The notes below the pieces were generated by a model. It saw only the letters and a program-made list of their open reading frames with translations. It did no database searches and was not told the origin of the DNA. A stretch of 64,000 nt of DNA from Alcanivorax sp. S71-1-4 (GTDB lineage Bacteria > Pseudomonadota > Gammaproteobacteria > Pseudomonadales > Alcanivoracaceae): contig NZ_AQOR01000023.1 in the NCBI RefSeq assembly GCF_009846755.1, positions 1-64,000 of the forward strand, given 5' to 3'. The first letter of the stretch is position 1; every line of letters starts with the position of its first letter. The translations under genes and the position numbers were made by a program. Of this stretch, positions 10,035 through 19,547 are shown in pieces.

Positions 10035-12577
10035 GTATTGCTGAATTTATTCGCGAGAGCGTGCTGCGACCGCGCCTGAAACAGGCCGGCGCCCTGGTGG
10101 TGTACGACGCCGACAAGCGCTACCGCGAGCAATGTTTCGATCTGGCAACCGACAAAGTGCGGGTGGTGGATGCCTCGGAAAGCAGCATTGAAAGCCGCGA
10201 GGTAGCACTGCTGGCACTGCGCGAGGTGGGGCAGCCTCCCAAACAAGGAGGATCGCCACTCGAAGGCGTATTGATCTATGTGCCCACCAAGCGGCCGGAG
10301 ACCGACGAGCAAAAGCAGGCGGACCCGTTCGCACTCTATGCGGAATGTGGCGCGATGTTCCCGCAAGACGATGGCGACGAATACCTGAGCCTTTGCCTGC
10401 GTGCCAGGCCGGATCACGCTACCGAGATCCGCCAGGTGTTTGCCGGGTCACCTGCGGGGCCGACCTTTGCAGTGATCGACGCCATCGGTGGTGGCGTGAG
10501 CTGGCCCCAGTTGCGCGCGACCTTGCGGGTGGAGTCCGGCCGGGAGATTCTGGCCGCGTTGCTGGCGCCGAGCATCAGCCAAACCGAAGCGCTGAAGGAG
10601 CAGGAAGGTTGGGGGCAAGAGGCGCGCGACTTCCTCCGCGCCACCTTGGGCCTGAGTGTGAAGACGCGCGGCAAGACCTGGGCCGCCCTGGCAGATGAAC
10701 TTTGGCGCTACGTGCTGTTCAGTGAGTTCGTTTTTGATTTGCCGGGGGCATTGCCAGAAACCTTGAAAGGGGTGCCACATGCGCCCCTGGAAGCCAGGCC
10801 CATTGTCGAGGATGTGTGCGACCGGCTGCGCAGTGATCCGAAGTCACGCTCGGTGTACATCGAGCGGGCCGAGGCCATCGAAGCGGAACTCAATCTGGCC
10901 GATCTGTGTGGGGCGATTGAAGACCTGGGTGAGCGCGACACCTTTCCCTTCGAGGAGCGAACCTTCCTGCGCACGGCGATCAAGGGCATTGTGACCGGCG
11001 ACACCGATGCCACACGTCGGGTGCTGGCCCGCCATAAGAACTCGGTTTGGCTGGGCAAGGGCGAAAGCCAGGCTCAATGGGAGTTGGTACGGACCGGTCT
11101 GAGTCTGGTCGAGGCCTGTGAAGACTTTGAACGCCAGTTGCCAGACCATGCCCGTTCCCAGGCGGAGCTGATCGATTTCTATCTCGGCAGCTTGCGTGAA
11201 GCAGACCGCTTGCAGCGCGAGTTTGAGCAGGCGGCGGGAGACTTTCTCGACCAGCACGGCTTGATGCATGAAGTGATCGGCCAGGCGCGGGCGCGCTATC
11301 GGCGCCTGGCCGAAAAGGTTCAGGGCGTGTTTGTGAAACACATCGAGACCGCTGGTTGGCCCCCTGCCGGACGCCTGGCCAACGCCGATGCCTTCGATCG
11401 CCTGGTGGCAGATCGCCTCAAGGAAAGCGGGCGCAAGGTGGCCTACCTGATGGTGGACGCCTTGCGCTACGAGTTGGGCGTCGCCCTTGAAAAGCTGCTG
11501 GCAGAGGACGGGCCGGTCGAGCTGCGAGCAGCCTACGCGCAACTGCCGACCATCACCCTGGTGGGCATGGCGAGCTTGCTGCCTGGCGCACGCACGGGCT
11601 TGGCCTTGTCACTGGAGAACGATGCGCTCCTGCCCAAGCTGGATGGGGCGCCGGTGGGCAACGTCCCGCAGCGCATGAATGTGCTGGCTAAGCGTTACGG
11701 TGACCGCTTCTCGGAAATGTTGCTCAACGATTTTGTGCGTGGCAAAGCTAAACCGAAGATTGCGGAAACCGTCGACCTGCTGGTGCTGCGCTCTACGGAA
11801 ATCGACAGCCAACTGGAGAGCAACCCCGAGACGACGCTGGGTCTGATCCCCGGCACACTCAAGCTGATCCGCGTTGCAATGCACAAGTTGCGTGGCATGG
11901 GCTTCAAGGAAGCGGTCATCGTGACCGACCACGGTTTCTTTCTCAATGCGCAAGCGGAGGCTGGGGATGTGTGCGTCAAACCCCAGGGCAAATGGCCGGT
12001 AAACGCACACGACCGCATGATGCTGGGCAACGGCTCGGCAGATGGTCATAGCCTGGTCGTCAGCGCGGAGAAAGTCGGCATTCGGGGCGATTTCTCCCAA
12101 GTGGCTCTGCCCCGCAGCATGGCGCCCTATCGCTCGGGTCATCTGTATTTCCACGGCGGAGCATCCTTGGCGGAGGCCGTTGTACCGGTGCTGGTGGCAC
12201 GCTTGGATACTGCCGCCCATGGGGAACTGCGCAAGGTAGTGGTGGAGCTGAGCTACAAGAATGGCGCCAAACGAATTACTACGAGGCTGCCGGTCATCGA
12301 AGTGATACTGGTTGCCGACGATATGTTCTTGCAGGACATGAGCGTTGAGATTTTGCTGGAAGCGCAGGACAGCAAGGGCAATGTGGTCGGTGAGCCACGC
12401 CCCGGCGGCGATGTGAATCCCGCCACCCGAACCGTGACATTGATGCCGGGCCAGCGCAAGCAAATCGCGTTGCGTATGGATGACGAGTTCAGGGGCAGGT
12501 TCTCAGTCAAGGCGCTGAACCCAACCACGCTCGCGGCATACAGCACGCTTGCGATTGAAACCGACTATACGGAATAA
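10031..12577 (+). CDS. pglZ: PglZ, BREX alkaline phosphatase-superfamily protein
   Basis: An 848-residue protein whose start overlaps the preceding stop (ATGA). The phosphatase-fold core shows KVAYLMVDALRYELG (about residues 470-485), with the metal-binding Asp in the VDALR motif, and VIVTDHGFFL (about residue 635), the TDHG metal-ligand motif typical of PglZ. The N-terminus (IAEFIRESVLRPRLKQAG, VVYDAD) also matches the family. PglZ is a core gene of all BREX types and acts with PglX. Its length is normal and both metal-binding motifs are present, so it should be intact. Confidence 0.92.
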   Translation: MSIAEFIRESVLRPRLKQAGALVVYDADKRYREQCFDLATDKVRVVDASESSIESREVALLALREVGQPPKQGGSPLEGVLIYVPTKRPETDEQKQADPFALYAECGAMFPQDDGDEYLSLCLRARPDHATEIRQVFAGSPAGPTFAVIDAIGGGVSWPQLRATLRVESGREILAALLAPSISQTEALKEQEGWGQEARDFLRATLGLSVKTRGKTWAALADELWRYVLFSEFVFDLPGALPETLKGVPHAPLEARPIVEDVCDRLRSDPKSRSVYIERAEAIEAELNLADLCGAIEDLGERDTFPFEERTFLRTAIKGIVTGDTDATRRVLARHKNSVWLGKGESQAQWELVRTGLSLVEACEDFERQLPDHARSQAELIDFYLGSLREADRLQREFEQAAGDFLDQHGLMHEVIGQARARYRRLAEKVQGVFVKHIETAGWPPAGRLANADAFDRLVADRLKESGRKVAYLMVDALRYELGVALEKLLAEDGPVELRAAYAQLPTITLVGMASLLPGARTGLALSLENDALLPKLDGAPVGNVPQRMNVLAKRYGDRFSEMLLNDFVRGKAKPKIAETVDLLVLRSTEIDSQLESNPETTLGLIPGTLKLIRVAMHKLRGMGFKEAVIVTDHGFFLNAQAEAGDVCVKPQGKWPVNAHDRMMLGNGSADGHSLVVSAEKVGIRGDFSQVALPRSMAPYRSGHLYFHGGASLAEAVVPVLVARLDTAAHGELRKVVVELSYKNGAKRITTRLPVIEVILVADDMFLQDMSVEILLEAQDSKGNVVGEPRPGGDVNPATRTVTLMPGQRKQIALRMDDEFRGRFSVKALNPTTLAAYSTLAIETDYTE

Positions 12578-12582
12578 GCCCT

Positions 12583-14676
12583 ATGGACGAACTCGACCAA
12601 AAGCTAAACGCGACTTTCGACGGCAAGGTGCTTCGCAAAGACTTGCTGCATCGGATCAAGAAAGGTACCAACGTCCCGACGTTCGTCCTGGAGTTTCTGC
12701 TCGCCAAGTATTGCGCCAGCAATGACCAGGCGGAAATGGATGCCGGCATGGAGGCGGTGCTGTCTTCCTTGCAGGAAAACTACGTGCGCCCCGACGAAGC
12801 CAATGCGGCTCAGTCCAAGGTAGCCACCAAGGGCAAGCATAGGTTCATCGACAAGGTACATGTTCGCTATGTCGAGAAGGAGAAGCGCCATTGGGCCTCT
12901 CTGGAAAACTTCAACTCGCAGCGCATTGCCATTGGCGAGAAGTTCTACCGTGACAATGACCGCTTGCTGGAGGGAGGTATCTGGGCTGAAGTGACCCTGG
13001 CGCACAACGATATCGATGAGGACGACTATGCCTTCTCCATCGAGGATCTACGGCCGATTCAACTTTCGCGCTTTGACTTCGAGCGCTACACCGAAGGTCG
13101 TGCGGATTTCACCCGCGATGAGTGGATCGCGGCTGTCTTGAGGTCGGTCGGGCTGGAGCCGAGCAAGCTGTCAAAACGCGTACAGATGCACTACATCGCC
13201 AGGCTGGCTTGCTTGGTCGAGCCCAACTACAACTACATCGAGCTAGGCCCACGTGGCACCGGCAAGTCCTACTTCTTCAGTGAATTCTCGCCCTATGCCA
13301 CGCTGATCTCGGGCGGTCAGGCAACCAAGGCCACGCTGTTTTACAACAACGCGCGCCGCAAGGTGGGTCTGGTCGGCTTTTGGGACACCGTTGCCTTTGA
13401 CGAAGTGGGCGGGATCAAGGTGCGTGATCCGGACACCATCCAGATCATGAAGGACTTCATGGCCAATGGTCGCTTCTCACGCGGGGTGGAGGTCATTGCC
13501 GATGCCAGCTTGAGCTTCGTCGGCAACATCGATGTCTCCGTACAGCAAGTGGTGAACTCCAACGAACACGACTTGTTCCAGCCGCTGCCTCCAGAACTCG
13601 ACCTGGCCGTGATGGACCGCTTTGCCGCTTATATCCCCGGCTGGGAAATGCCCAAGAACAGCAGCGAGTTTCTGACCAACCGCTACGGATTCATCACCGA
13701 TTATCTGGCTGAGGCCTTCCACTACCAGTTCAAGCATACGAACCGGTATGAGGAAGTCAGCAAACGCATTCGCCTCGGCAAGTCGATCGAGGGGCGCGAT
13801 GAGAAAGGCATCAAGAAAACCGTCTGCGCCTTCCTGAAGATCCTGCACCCAAACGGGCCGCCGACTGACGATGAGTTCGGAGAATACGTGGCCTACGCAA
13901 TCGAGTGTCGCCGCAGAGTCAAGGAGCAGATGAACAAACGCAAGCCGGACGACGAGTTTGCGCGCATTAACCTGTCCTATTACAAGGCCAGCGGAGAGGA
14001 AGTCGTCGTGTTCTGCCCGGAGTCGAAGGATGCGCCAGCGACGCAAGAGCCTGCTCGTCGCAGGTTGACTCAACCGGGTGAGCAGCCCGGCGCAGTAGCT
14101 GAAGTGCAATCAGCCGTTCCGCCTGCGGCAACCATCGAAGCTGCACCTTCACCCGCACCGCCCCCGATTACACCGGCACCTGCCGCGGTGGCACCAGCCC
14201 CGACGGAACTCAAGGAGCAGCACTTCACGATCCTCTACGGGGACACCGGCCATAGCTATGAGTCCATCATCGGACCCTATCTCCAGGGCGCGAAGACCGT
14301 CGTCATCGAAGATCCTTATATCCGGCTCCAGCATCAGATTCAGAATTTCGTGCGCTTTTGCGAGACGGTGTTGAAGGCCGGCACCGTAAAACAAATCAGC
14401 CTGATCACAGGTTACGACGATAAGAACCAGTTGGCCGGCATCGCCGAGAAGCTCGAAGAGCTTAAGCAAAGCCTGCTGGAGCTGGATGTCGTGCTGGAGG
14501 TGAAACTCAACCCCAACATCCATGATCGCGAGATCCGACTCGACAACGGCTGGGTCATCAAGATCGGGCGTGGATTGGATTTTTATCAGAAGCCTGGGGG
14601 ATGGTTTGAGGTCGGAGCGAACGACCTGAGCCTTCGTAAGTGCCTTGAAACAAAAGTGGATATTTTTCGGGCATGA
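12583..14676 (+). CDS. brxL: BrxL, BREX AAA+ protein with a MIT-like C-terminal domain
   Basis: The 697-residue product begins 5 bp after pglZ. The N-terminal part (MDELDQKLNATFDGKVLRKD, then the HRFIDKVHVRYVEKEKRHWA region) is characteristic of BrxL. A Walker A, LGPRGTGKSYFF, lies near residue 222, and VAFDEVGGI (about residue 270) is Walker B. Many BrxL proteins end in a Lon-like protease fold. Here I see no Ser-Lys protease motif. Instead there is a proline/alanine-rich linker (about residues 490-550), then a domain with HFTILYGDTGHSYESI and LDNGWVIKIGRGLDFYQ that resembles the phospholipase-D-like C-terminal domain of MIT proteins. It closes the BREX operon. Confidence 0.87.
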   Translation: MDELDQKLNATFDGKVLRKDLLHRIKKGTNVPTFVLEFLLAKYCASNDQAEMDAGMEAVLSSLQENYVRPDEANAAQSKVATKGKHRFIDKVHVRYVEKEKRHWASLENFNSQRIAIGEKFYRDNDRLLEGGIWAEVTLAHNDIDEDDYAFSIEDLRPIQLSRFDFERYTEGRADFTRDEWIAAVLRSVGLEPSKLSKRVQMHYIARLACLVEPNYNYIELGPRGTGKSYFFSEFSPYATLISGGQATKATLFYNNARRKVGLVGFWDTVAFDEVGGIKVRDPDTIQIMKDFMANGRFSRGVEVIADASLSFVGNIDVSVQQVVNSNEHDLFQPLPPELDLAVMDRFAAYIPGWEMPKNSSEFLTNRYGFITDYLAEAFHYQFKHTNRYEEVSKRIRLGKSIEGRDEKGIKKTVCAFLKILHPNGPPTDDEFGEYVAYAIECRRRVKEQMNKRKPDDEFARINLSYYKASGEEVVVFCPESKDAPATQEPARRRLTQPGEQPGAVAEVQSAVPPAATIEAAPSPAPPPITPAPAAVAPAPTELKEQHFTILYGDTGHSYESIIGPYLQGAKTVVIEDPYIRLQHQIQNFVRFCETVLKAGTVKQISLITGYDDKNQLAGIAEKLEELKQSLLELDVVLEVKLNPNIHDREIRLDNGWVIKIGRGLDFYQKPGGWFEVGANDLSLRKCLETKVDIFRA

Positions 14677-14775
14677 ATTGGGAGGCTCGGGGCATTAGGT
14701 TTTCGACAATGCTTAGAGCTACTGGAAGGCATGTAGCCTTGTTGTGCCTTAGACAAGATATTCAACGGAGCCGTT

Positions 14776-16647
14776 ATGTGGCATGACAATGAGACTACTG
14801 TCGACTACGTCAATTTTCGCCTCGTGGCCAAGGCCTGTGCTGAACTCATTCGAGACACGGGGGGCGAACCTATCTCCATTGGCATCTCTGGCGGTTGGGG
14901 CATTGGAAAGTCGTCTCTCGTTCGGATGGTCGCATCTGAGCTATCAGTAGATCAGAAAGCCGGAAAAGAATCCGGCGATGCGAAAGCATCGAAACACATT
15001 GTCATCACCTTCAATCCATGGCTCTATCAAGGTTTTGAAGATGCTCGCACGGCACTGCTACAGGTTGTAGGAGATGCTGTTCTTGAGGAGGCCCAGAATA
15101 ACGTAGGAGCATTGGAAAAAGCTAAATCGCTAGTAAGGCGAATCAACCTTCTACGTCTTGCGCAACTTGGTGGCGAGGTAGCCGCCACGATCATCACCGG
15201 TGTGCCGGTTGGCCTGATTGGAAAGGTGGTGGATGCAGGCTCGGAGGCTTGGAAGAGCAAATCTGTCCAAGAAGGGCTTGATGTAGCGAAGGAAGTGCCT
15301 GGCGCTACAAAAGGCCTTTTAGACGAAGCTAAACCCATTTCGCTTCCCAAAGAAATCCAGTCTTTCCGGGATGCACTGGAAGATTTGCTCGACGAGCTGG
15401 GCATCACGTTAGTCGTTTTTGTCGACGATCTTGACCGGTGCTTACCCAAAACTGCCATTTCTACCCTAGAGGCGATTCGTCTTCTGCTGTTTCTGCGCCG
15501 AAGTGCTTTTGTGATCGCAGCAGACGATGTCTTCATTCGTGGTGCTGTTCGTGTGCACTTTGCGGGTACTGGCCTTGATGATGATGTGGCGACCAACTAC
15601 TTCGACAAGTTGATTCAAGTACCGCTGCGTGTGCCGAGGCTAGGTCCCAATGAGACCAAAGCCTACACGGCATTACTGTTCCTAGAACGTGCCAATCGAA
15701 ATGGTCAGATCGATGCCAAGGATTTTGAGACTGCGAAAGCGAATGTCGAAGCGCGATTGCGAGAGACTTGGACCGGAAAGTCTGTAGACCTCGCATTCTT
15801 GGAGAGCCTGATCCCCCAGGAAAACGCTGAACTACTTGGATTGATGGGGTTGGCAGAGAGGTTTGCTCCGCTGCTATTTAGCGCAAGCACGGTCCAAGCT
15901 AACCCGAGGCTGGTCAAGCGCTTCCTCAACACAGTGTTCCTGCGAAAAACTCTTGCCAAACCCCAAAACATCGACGTAGACGTTCAAGTGTTAGCGAAGT
16001 GGCACCTTCTTGAGCGCTGCGACGATGCAATAGCGAACGCTCTTGCTGAAAAGGTTTCTGCTGAGAACGATGGAAAAGTTGAAATTCTTCGCGAGGGAGA
16101 GGAGGCTGCAAAGGATCAGGAAAGCAAGCTTCCATCTCCCTTTGGTGACAAGCCTTTTGCGCGTGAGTGGCTCAGGCTGGAGCCGCTTCTTGGTGACATG
16201 GATTTACGACCAATATTGCATCTCAGTCGCGACAGCACGATCAGGGACTTTGGTGCAGATGAATTAAATGCCGCCGGAAAGGAATTACGTGATTCTCTAG
16301 TTTCGGCTCGCACATCAAATGATGCATTGAAGCAGCAGATTCGAGAGGCTGGTGATGTTCAGTCTGGTCTTGCTATGGCGCGAGCTTGGGAATCTCGACG
16401 ATCCAACCGAACCTGGCAAAAGCACGAAGAAATCCTAATGCTCACGGAGGTTTGCCGAATTCATCCCAATGCGGGACCACGAGCCGCAGCATTAGTCAGC
16501 CAAGCACCTGTCACTCAACTCGCACCAGGACTTGTATCTGCGCTAACAGACTGTGACTGGGCGAAGGATGTTCTGGACAAGTGGACGAACGATGGAGAGA
16601 CACCCGAACCTGTAAAGAAAGCGATCGCCAATGCGAGGAAACAGTAA
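14776..16647 (+). CDS. qatA: QatA, KAP-family P-loop ATPase of the Qat anti-phage system
   Basis: A 623-residue KAP NTPase. Walker A GISGGWGIGKSS lies at about residues 34-45, with hydrophobic helices between Walker A and B (including ATIITGVPVGLIGKVV). Walker B LVVFVDDLDRC (about residue 215) is followed by the KAP signature of a helix-rich region with FVIAADD. CGGAG lies 6 nt upstream of the ATG. It is the first of four genes whose products (KAP ATPase, small unknown, QueC-like, TatD-like) match the known qatABCD order. The gene starts 99 bp after brxL with the same strand, so cotranscription with BREX is possible. Confidence 0.88.
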   Translation: MWHDNETTVDYVNFRLVAKACAELIRDTGGEPISIGISGGWGIGKSSLVRMVASELSVDQKAGKESGDAKASKHIVITFNPWLYQGFEDARTALLQVVGDAVLEEAQNNVGALEKAKSLVRRINLLRLAQLGGEVAATIITGVPVGLIGKVVDAGSEAWKSKSVQEGLDVAKEVPGATKGLLDEAKPISLPKEIQSFRDALEDLLDELGITLVVFVDDLDRCLPKTAISTLEAIRLLLFLRRSAFVIAADDVFIRGAVRVHFAGTGLDDDVATNYFDKLIQVPLRVPRLGPNETKAYTALLFLERANRNGQIDAKDFETAKANVEARLRETWTGKSVDLAFLESLIPQENAELLGLMGLAERFAPLLFSASTVQANPRLVKRFLNTVFLRKTLAKPQNIDVDVQVLAKWHLLERCDDAIANALAEKVSAENDGKVEILREGEEAAKDQESKLPSPFGDKPFAREWLRLEPLLGDMDLRPILHLSRDSTIRDFGADELNAAGKELRDSLVSARTSNDALKQQIREAGDVQSGLAMARAWESRRSNRTWQKHEEILMLTEVCRIHPNAGPRAAALVSQAPVTQLAPGLVSALTDCDWAKDVLDKWTNDGETPEPVKKAIANARKQ

Positions 16648-17517
16648 ATGGGTACTTCCACCTCAAGTGCAGGAGCGGGTGCTGGCGCATCATTTGATCC
16701 ACCATGGCTAGATGACGCCGGAGCTGGCATTGATACTGACTATGCGGATGTGCCCCTGAGCCCCGGCGCAGCACCCTCTGACGACGCTGATGGAAATGAC
16801 AGTGGAGAGGATGACGAGAACCAAGCGACACCATCACCTGCTGGCCCAGCAAAAGCTCCACCGGGACGGTATCAACAAGCCCGTGGAGCTTTGACGGGGT
16901 TTGTTCGGTCTGGTAGCAGCTCCGATCTTCGTCGAGGTATTTCAAGTTTCGTAAAGAAGGGCATGGGAGGATCGTCGAGGGCCGGGAGCCGCATGCGGAC
17001 GAGCGCGATGGCGGCCTCGTCATTGGGTGGATTCCTCGCTACAGCCCGTGATGGCAACAATCCCACCATTAACGCATGGGTCAACTCGATAAAGCAGCGT
17101 GGACTTTCTGCGAAGGATACCGCGCTCGAAGTTGTACAGAGATTAGTTCCTGTTGGGGGCAGTGTTGATGAAGAGTCTGCCAGACATGCCATGGATCATG
17201 CCATTGCCCATCTCTATGAAATGGAGCCGAACGCAGATATTTTTAACCTTACAGACGACCAGATCGCCAACTTGATGGCATACACCGTAGCGTTCGACGT
17301 TTATAACCGTGTCCAGCTTGAACTTGGTCGAGTCTTCGAGAAACTTCAATATACCCCACAGGTTGTTCAGAATCGCTTGGGGCAGGTACTCGATTACATT
17401 ATGGTGGTAGTCAATCGATCGATGGAAAAGGCCCGCGTTGGCGGCGTGGAGCGTGCCATGCGAGAGATCGCAAATGCGGCGCTACAGGATGCACTGACGG
17501 TATTTGCTGAATCATGA
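16648..17517 (+). CDS. qatB: QatB, Qat anti-phage system protein of unknown function
   Basis: The 289-residue product starts immediately after the qatA TAA, with GAGGAAACAG as ribosome-binding sequence inside the end of qatA. The N-terminal 90 residues are low-complexity Gly/Ala/Ser/Pro/Asp. The rest is helical, with a conserved-looking block GGFLATARDGNNPTINAWV and a C-terminal helical bundle (YTVAFDVYNRVQLELGRVFE). I cannot assign a biochemical role from sequence. The assignment rests on its place between the KAP ATPase and the QueC-like gene, where QatB sits in known systems, and on size. Confidence 0.8.
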   Translation: MGTSTSSAGAGAGASFDPPWLDDAGAGIDTDYADVPLSPGAAPSDDADGNDSGEDDENQATPSPAGPAKAPPGRYQQARGALTGFVRSGSSSDLRRGISSFVKKGMGGSSRAGSRMRTSAMAASSLGGFLATARDGNNPTINAWVNSIKQRGLSAKDTALEVVQRLVPVGGSVDEESARHAMDHAIAHLYEMEPNADIFNLTDDQIANLMAYTVAFDVYNRVQLELGRVFEKLQYTPQVVQNRLGQVLDYIMVVVNRSMEKARVGGVERAMREIANAALQDALTVFAES

Positions 17518-18770
17518 AAATTATTTGTTCGAGTGTCGATGCGCTACCAGCTTCCCTGCCCTCAGGTGCGCGTGCATTCACCTTCTTGAAATCCTCATCA
17601 CGGCCAGAAGTTGGTCGTATAGCCCATGGCTGGTTCCGAGAATTGGAGAAAGCAGGCTATTCGCCTTCAACCTCGGTATGGGACTTCGTACTTTTTTGCT
17701 TCTCTGTCTACGCAGCCGACGTAGCCGTCCTTCGCAAGGGAAGTGCAGACGGATGGACTCGCCAGATTGAGCTTGAAGTCACGCTCAACGACCCAACCCC
17801 ATGGGAGGCAAATCGCCACATCGTCGAGAATATGCTGCGGGTATTGACCGGCGACTTTTGGACAATTCGATTCTTCGAAGGGGGACCCATCCCACCGAAT
17901 GGCCAGCGCCGACTTTGTGATCGCGACTGCGTTGCATTACTTTCCGGCGGTTTAGACAGCTTGGTAGGGGGCATCGATGCTGTAGCTCAGGGACGTAGAC
18001 CAATCTTTGTTTCGCAGCTTGCTTTTGAGGATTCGGCCCGACAAGTTACTTACGCCAAAGCACTTGGTGGCGCAGACTGGCATCAACAGTGGAGTCACCG
18101 CATTGTATTCAAGGGCGAAAAAGAGACATCTACTAGGGCTCGGTCAATGGCCTTCTATGGTTTGGCTGTGCTTGCAACTTCAATGCTACCAACCAAGAAA
18201 CCAGAGATTCTGGTAGCAGAGAATGGCTTCATTAGCCTCAATCCGCCACTACTACCAGGCAGGATGGCTAGCCTTAGTACTAGAACTACACATCCGTTAT
18301 TCATGTGCTTGCTACAAGAACTGCTCGAAGGCATAGGTATCGAAGCAAGTTTGCTCATGCCCTACCGGTTCAAGACTAAAGGAGAGATGCTGCGGGAATG
18401 TGCGAATCAAACGGTCCTCGAAACGTATGCCTGTGACACTACAAGCTGTGGACGTTTTCGTACTTACAACCGGACTCACTGCGGGCGTTGCGTACCATGT
18501 ATGGTTCGCAAAGCTGCCATTCACCATTGGGGGCACGCCGATACGACAAATTATAAATTTTCGTCTCTTTCCTCAGCAGGCAAAACGAGTGCGGATGATC
18601 CCATGGCGGTAGCATGCGCGGTTCTTTCTGCTGAGCAACGTGGCGTCGACTCCTTCCTTGGTGCAACGCTGTCTTTTGCTCCTCAGACTGATCGCCAACA
18701 TTATCGGCATGTTATTGATCAAGGATTAAGCGAGCTGGCGGTTTTGCTTCGAGCAGATAGCGTAATCTGA
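17514..18770 (+). CDS. qatC: QatC, QueC-like PP-loop ATPase of the Qat system
   Basis: A 418-residue protein overlapping qatB by ATGA. The PP-loop SGGLDSLVGGIDA lies near residue 145. A zinc-site pattern lies in the C-terminal half (C-D-T-T-S-C-G...H-C-G-R-C-V-P-C, about residues 306-327), as in QueC, the enzyme that makes 7-cyano-7-deazaguanine. About 140 extra N-terminal residues precede the QueC domain. No queuosine biosynthesis genes are nearby, which fits a defence role, perhaps modifying a protein or nucleic acid, rather than tRNA metabolism. Confidence 0.87.
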   Translation: MKIICSSVDALPASLPSGARAFTFLKSSSRPEVGRIAHGWFRELEKAGYSPSTSVWDFVLFCFSVYAADVAVLRKGSADGWTRQIELEVTLNDPTPWEANRHIVENMLRVLTGDFWTIRFFEGGPIPPNGQRRLCDRDCVALLSGGLDSLVGGIDAVAQGRRPIFVSQLAFEDSARQVTYAKALGGADWHQQWSHRIVFKGEKETSTRARSMAFYGLAVLATSMLPTKKPEILVAENGFISLNPPLLPGRMASLSTRTTHPLFMCLLQELLEGIGIEASLLMPYRFKTKGEMLRECANQTVLETYACDTTSCGRFRTYNRTHCGRCVPCMVRKAAIHHWGHADTTNYKFSSLSSAGKTSADDPMAVACAVLSAEQRGVDSFLGATLSFAPQTDRQHYRHVIDQGLSELAVLLRADSVI

Positions 18771-19531
18771 TGGATTTCCATTGTCACCTGGACCTTTATC
18801 CCAATGCGAAGCAGGTCTATGCTGATGCATTGAGAAAGGTGGAGTTTGTTTGGTTAGTGACTACCAGCCCGAGAGCCTTCTCTGCCACATCAAAGGTCCT
18901 TCCGGCAACAGAAAATATTTTTATATCCCCTGGTCTGCACCCAGAAGTTGCTGATAAGAAATTTGGTGAGCTGGACACCTTGCTCGCTCAGATCGAAAAC
19001 TGCCCAGGCGTTGGAGAGATTGGCCTCGATGGTTCACCGCATTATAGGCAACACAAGGAGCTTCAACGGCACATATTTCAATCCGTGCTACAGAAGTGCG
19101 TTACGCTTGGTGGGCGTGTCCTAAGCATTCACTCACGAGCGGCGGCACGGGAGACTCTGGATTTTCTTGAGGCCTATTCTGGCTTTGGTATTGCAGTTCT
19201 CCATTGGTTCACAGACTCTTCTTCGCAACTTTTACGCGCCAAAGAGTTAGGATGCTGGTTCAGCGTCGGGCCTGCGATGTTGCGTTCTGCCAATGGGCGG
19301 AAACTTGCCGAATTGATGCCACGAGACCGAGTGGTATCAGAGAGCGACGGACCCTTTGCCAAGGTACGCGGAGTATCTGTGATGCCTTGGGAGGCAGCAA
19401 CAGTGTCAGTTAGACTTGCCGAGATTTGGGCCATACAGCCAGAGCAAGCAGCTCAAACTCTGAGGTCGAACGGCTTGCGTTTAGCAAGCCTTCTTACAGG
19501 AGATACAAGGATGGGCAAAACTGGCCGATGA
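18770..19531 (+). CDS. qatD: QatD, TatD-like metal-dependent hydrolase of the Qat system
   Basis: The ATG shares one base with the qatC stop (TGATG). The 253-residue product carries the TatD metallohydrolase motifs in order: MDFHCHLDLY at the N-terminus, ISPGLHPE, GVGEIGLDG (the catalytic Glu), LSIHSR, VLHWF and SESDGPF. All metal ligands appear present, so it should be an active nuclease or hydrolase. It ends the Qat operon and converges on the minus-strand ICE gene 16 bp away. Confidence 0.88.
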   Translation: MDFHCHLDLYPNAKQVYADALRKVEFVWLVTTSPRAFSATSKVLPATENIFISPGLHPEVADKKFGELDTLLAQIENCPGVGEIGLDGSPHYRQHKELQRHIFQSVLQKCVTLGGRVLSIHSRAAARETLDFLEAYSGFGIAVLHWFTDSSSQLLRAKELGCWFSVGPAMLRSANGRKLAELMPRDRVVSESDGPFAKVRGVSVMPWEAATVSVRLAEIWAIQPEQAAQTLRSNGLRLASLLTGDTRMGKTGR

Positions 19532-19547
19532 GTAGCTGTTAAAGTAG

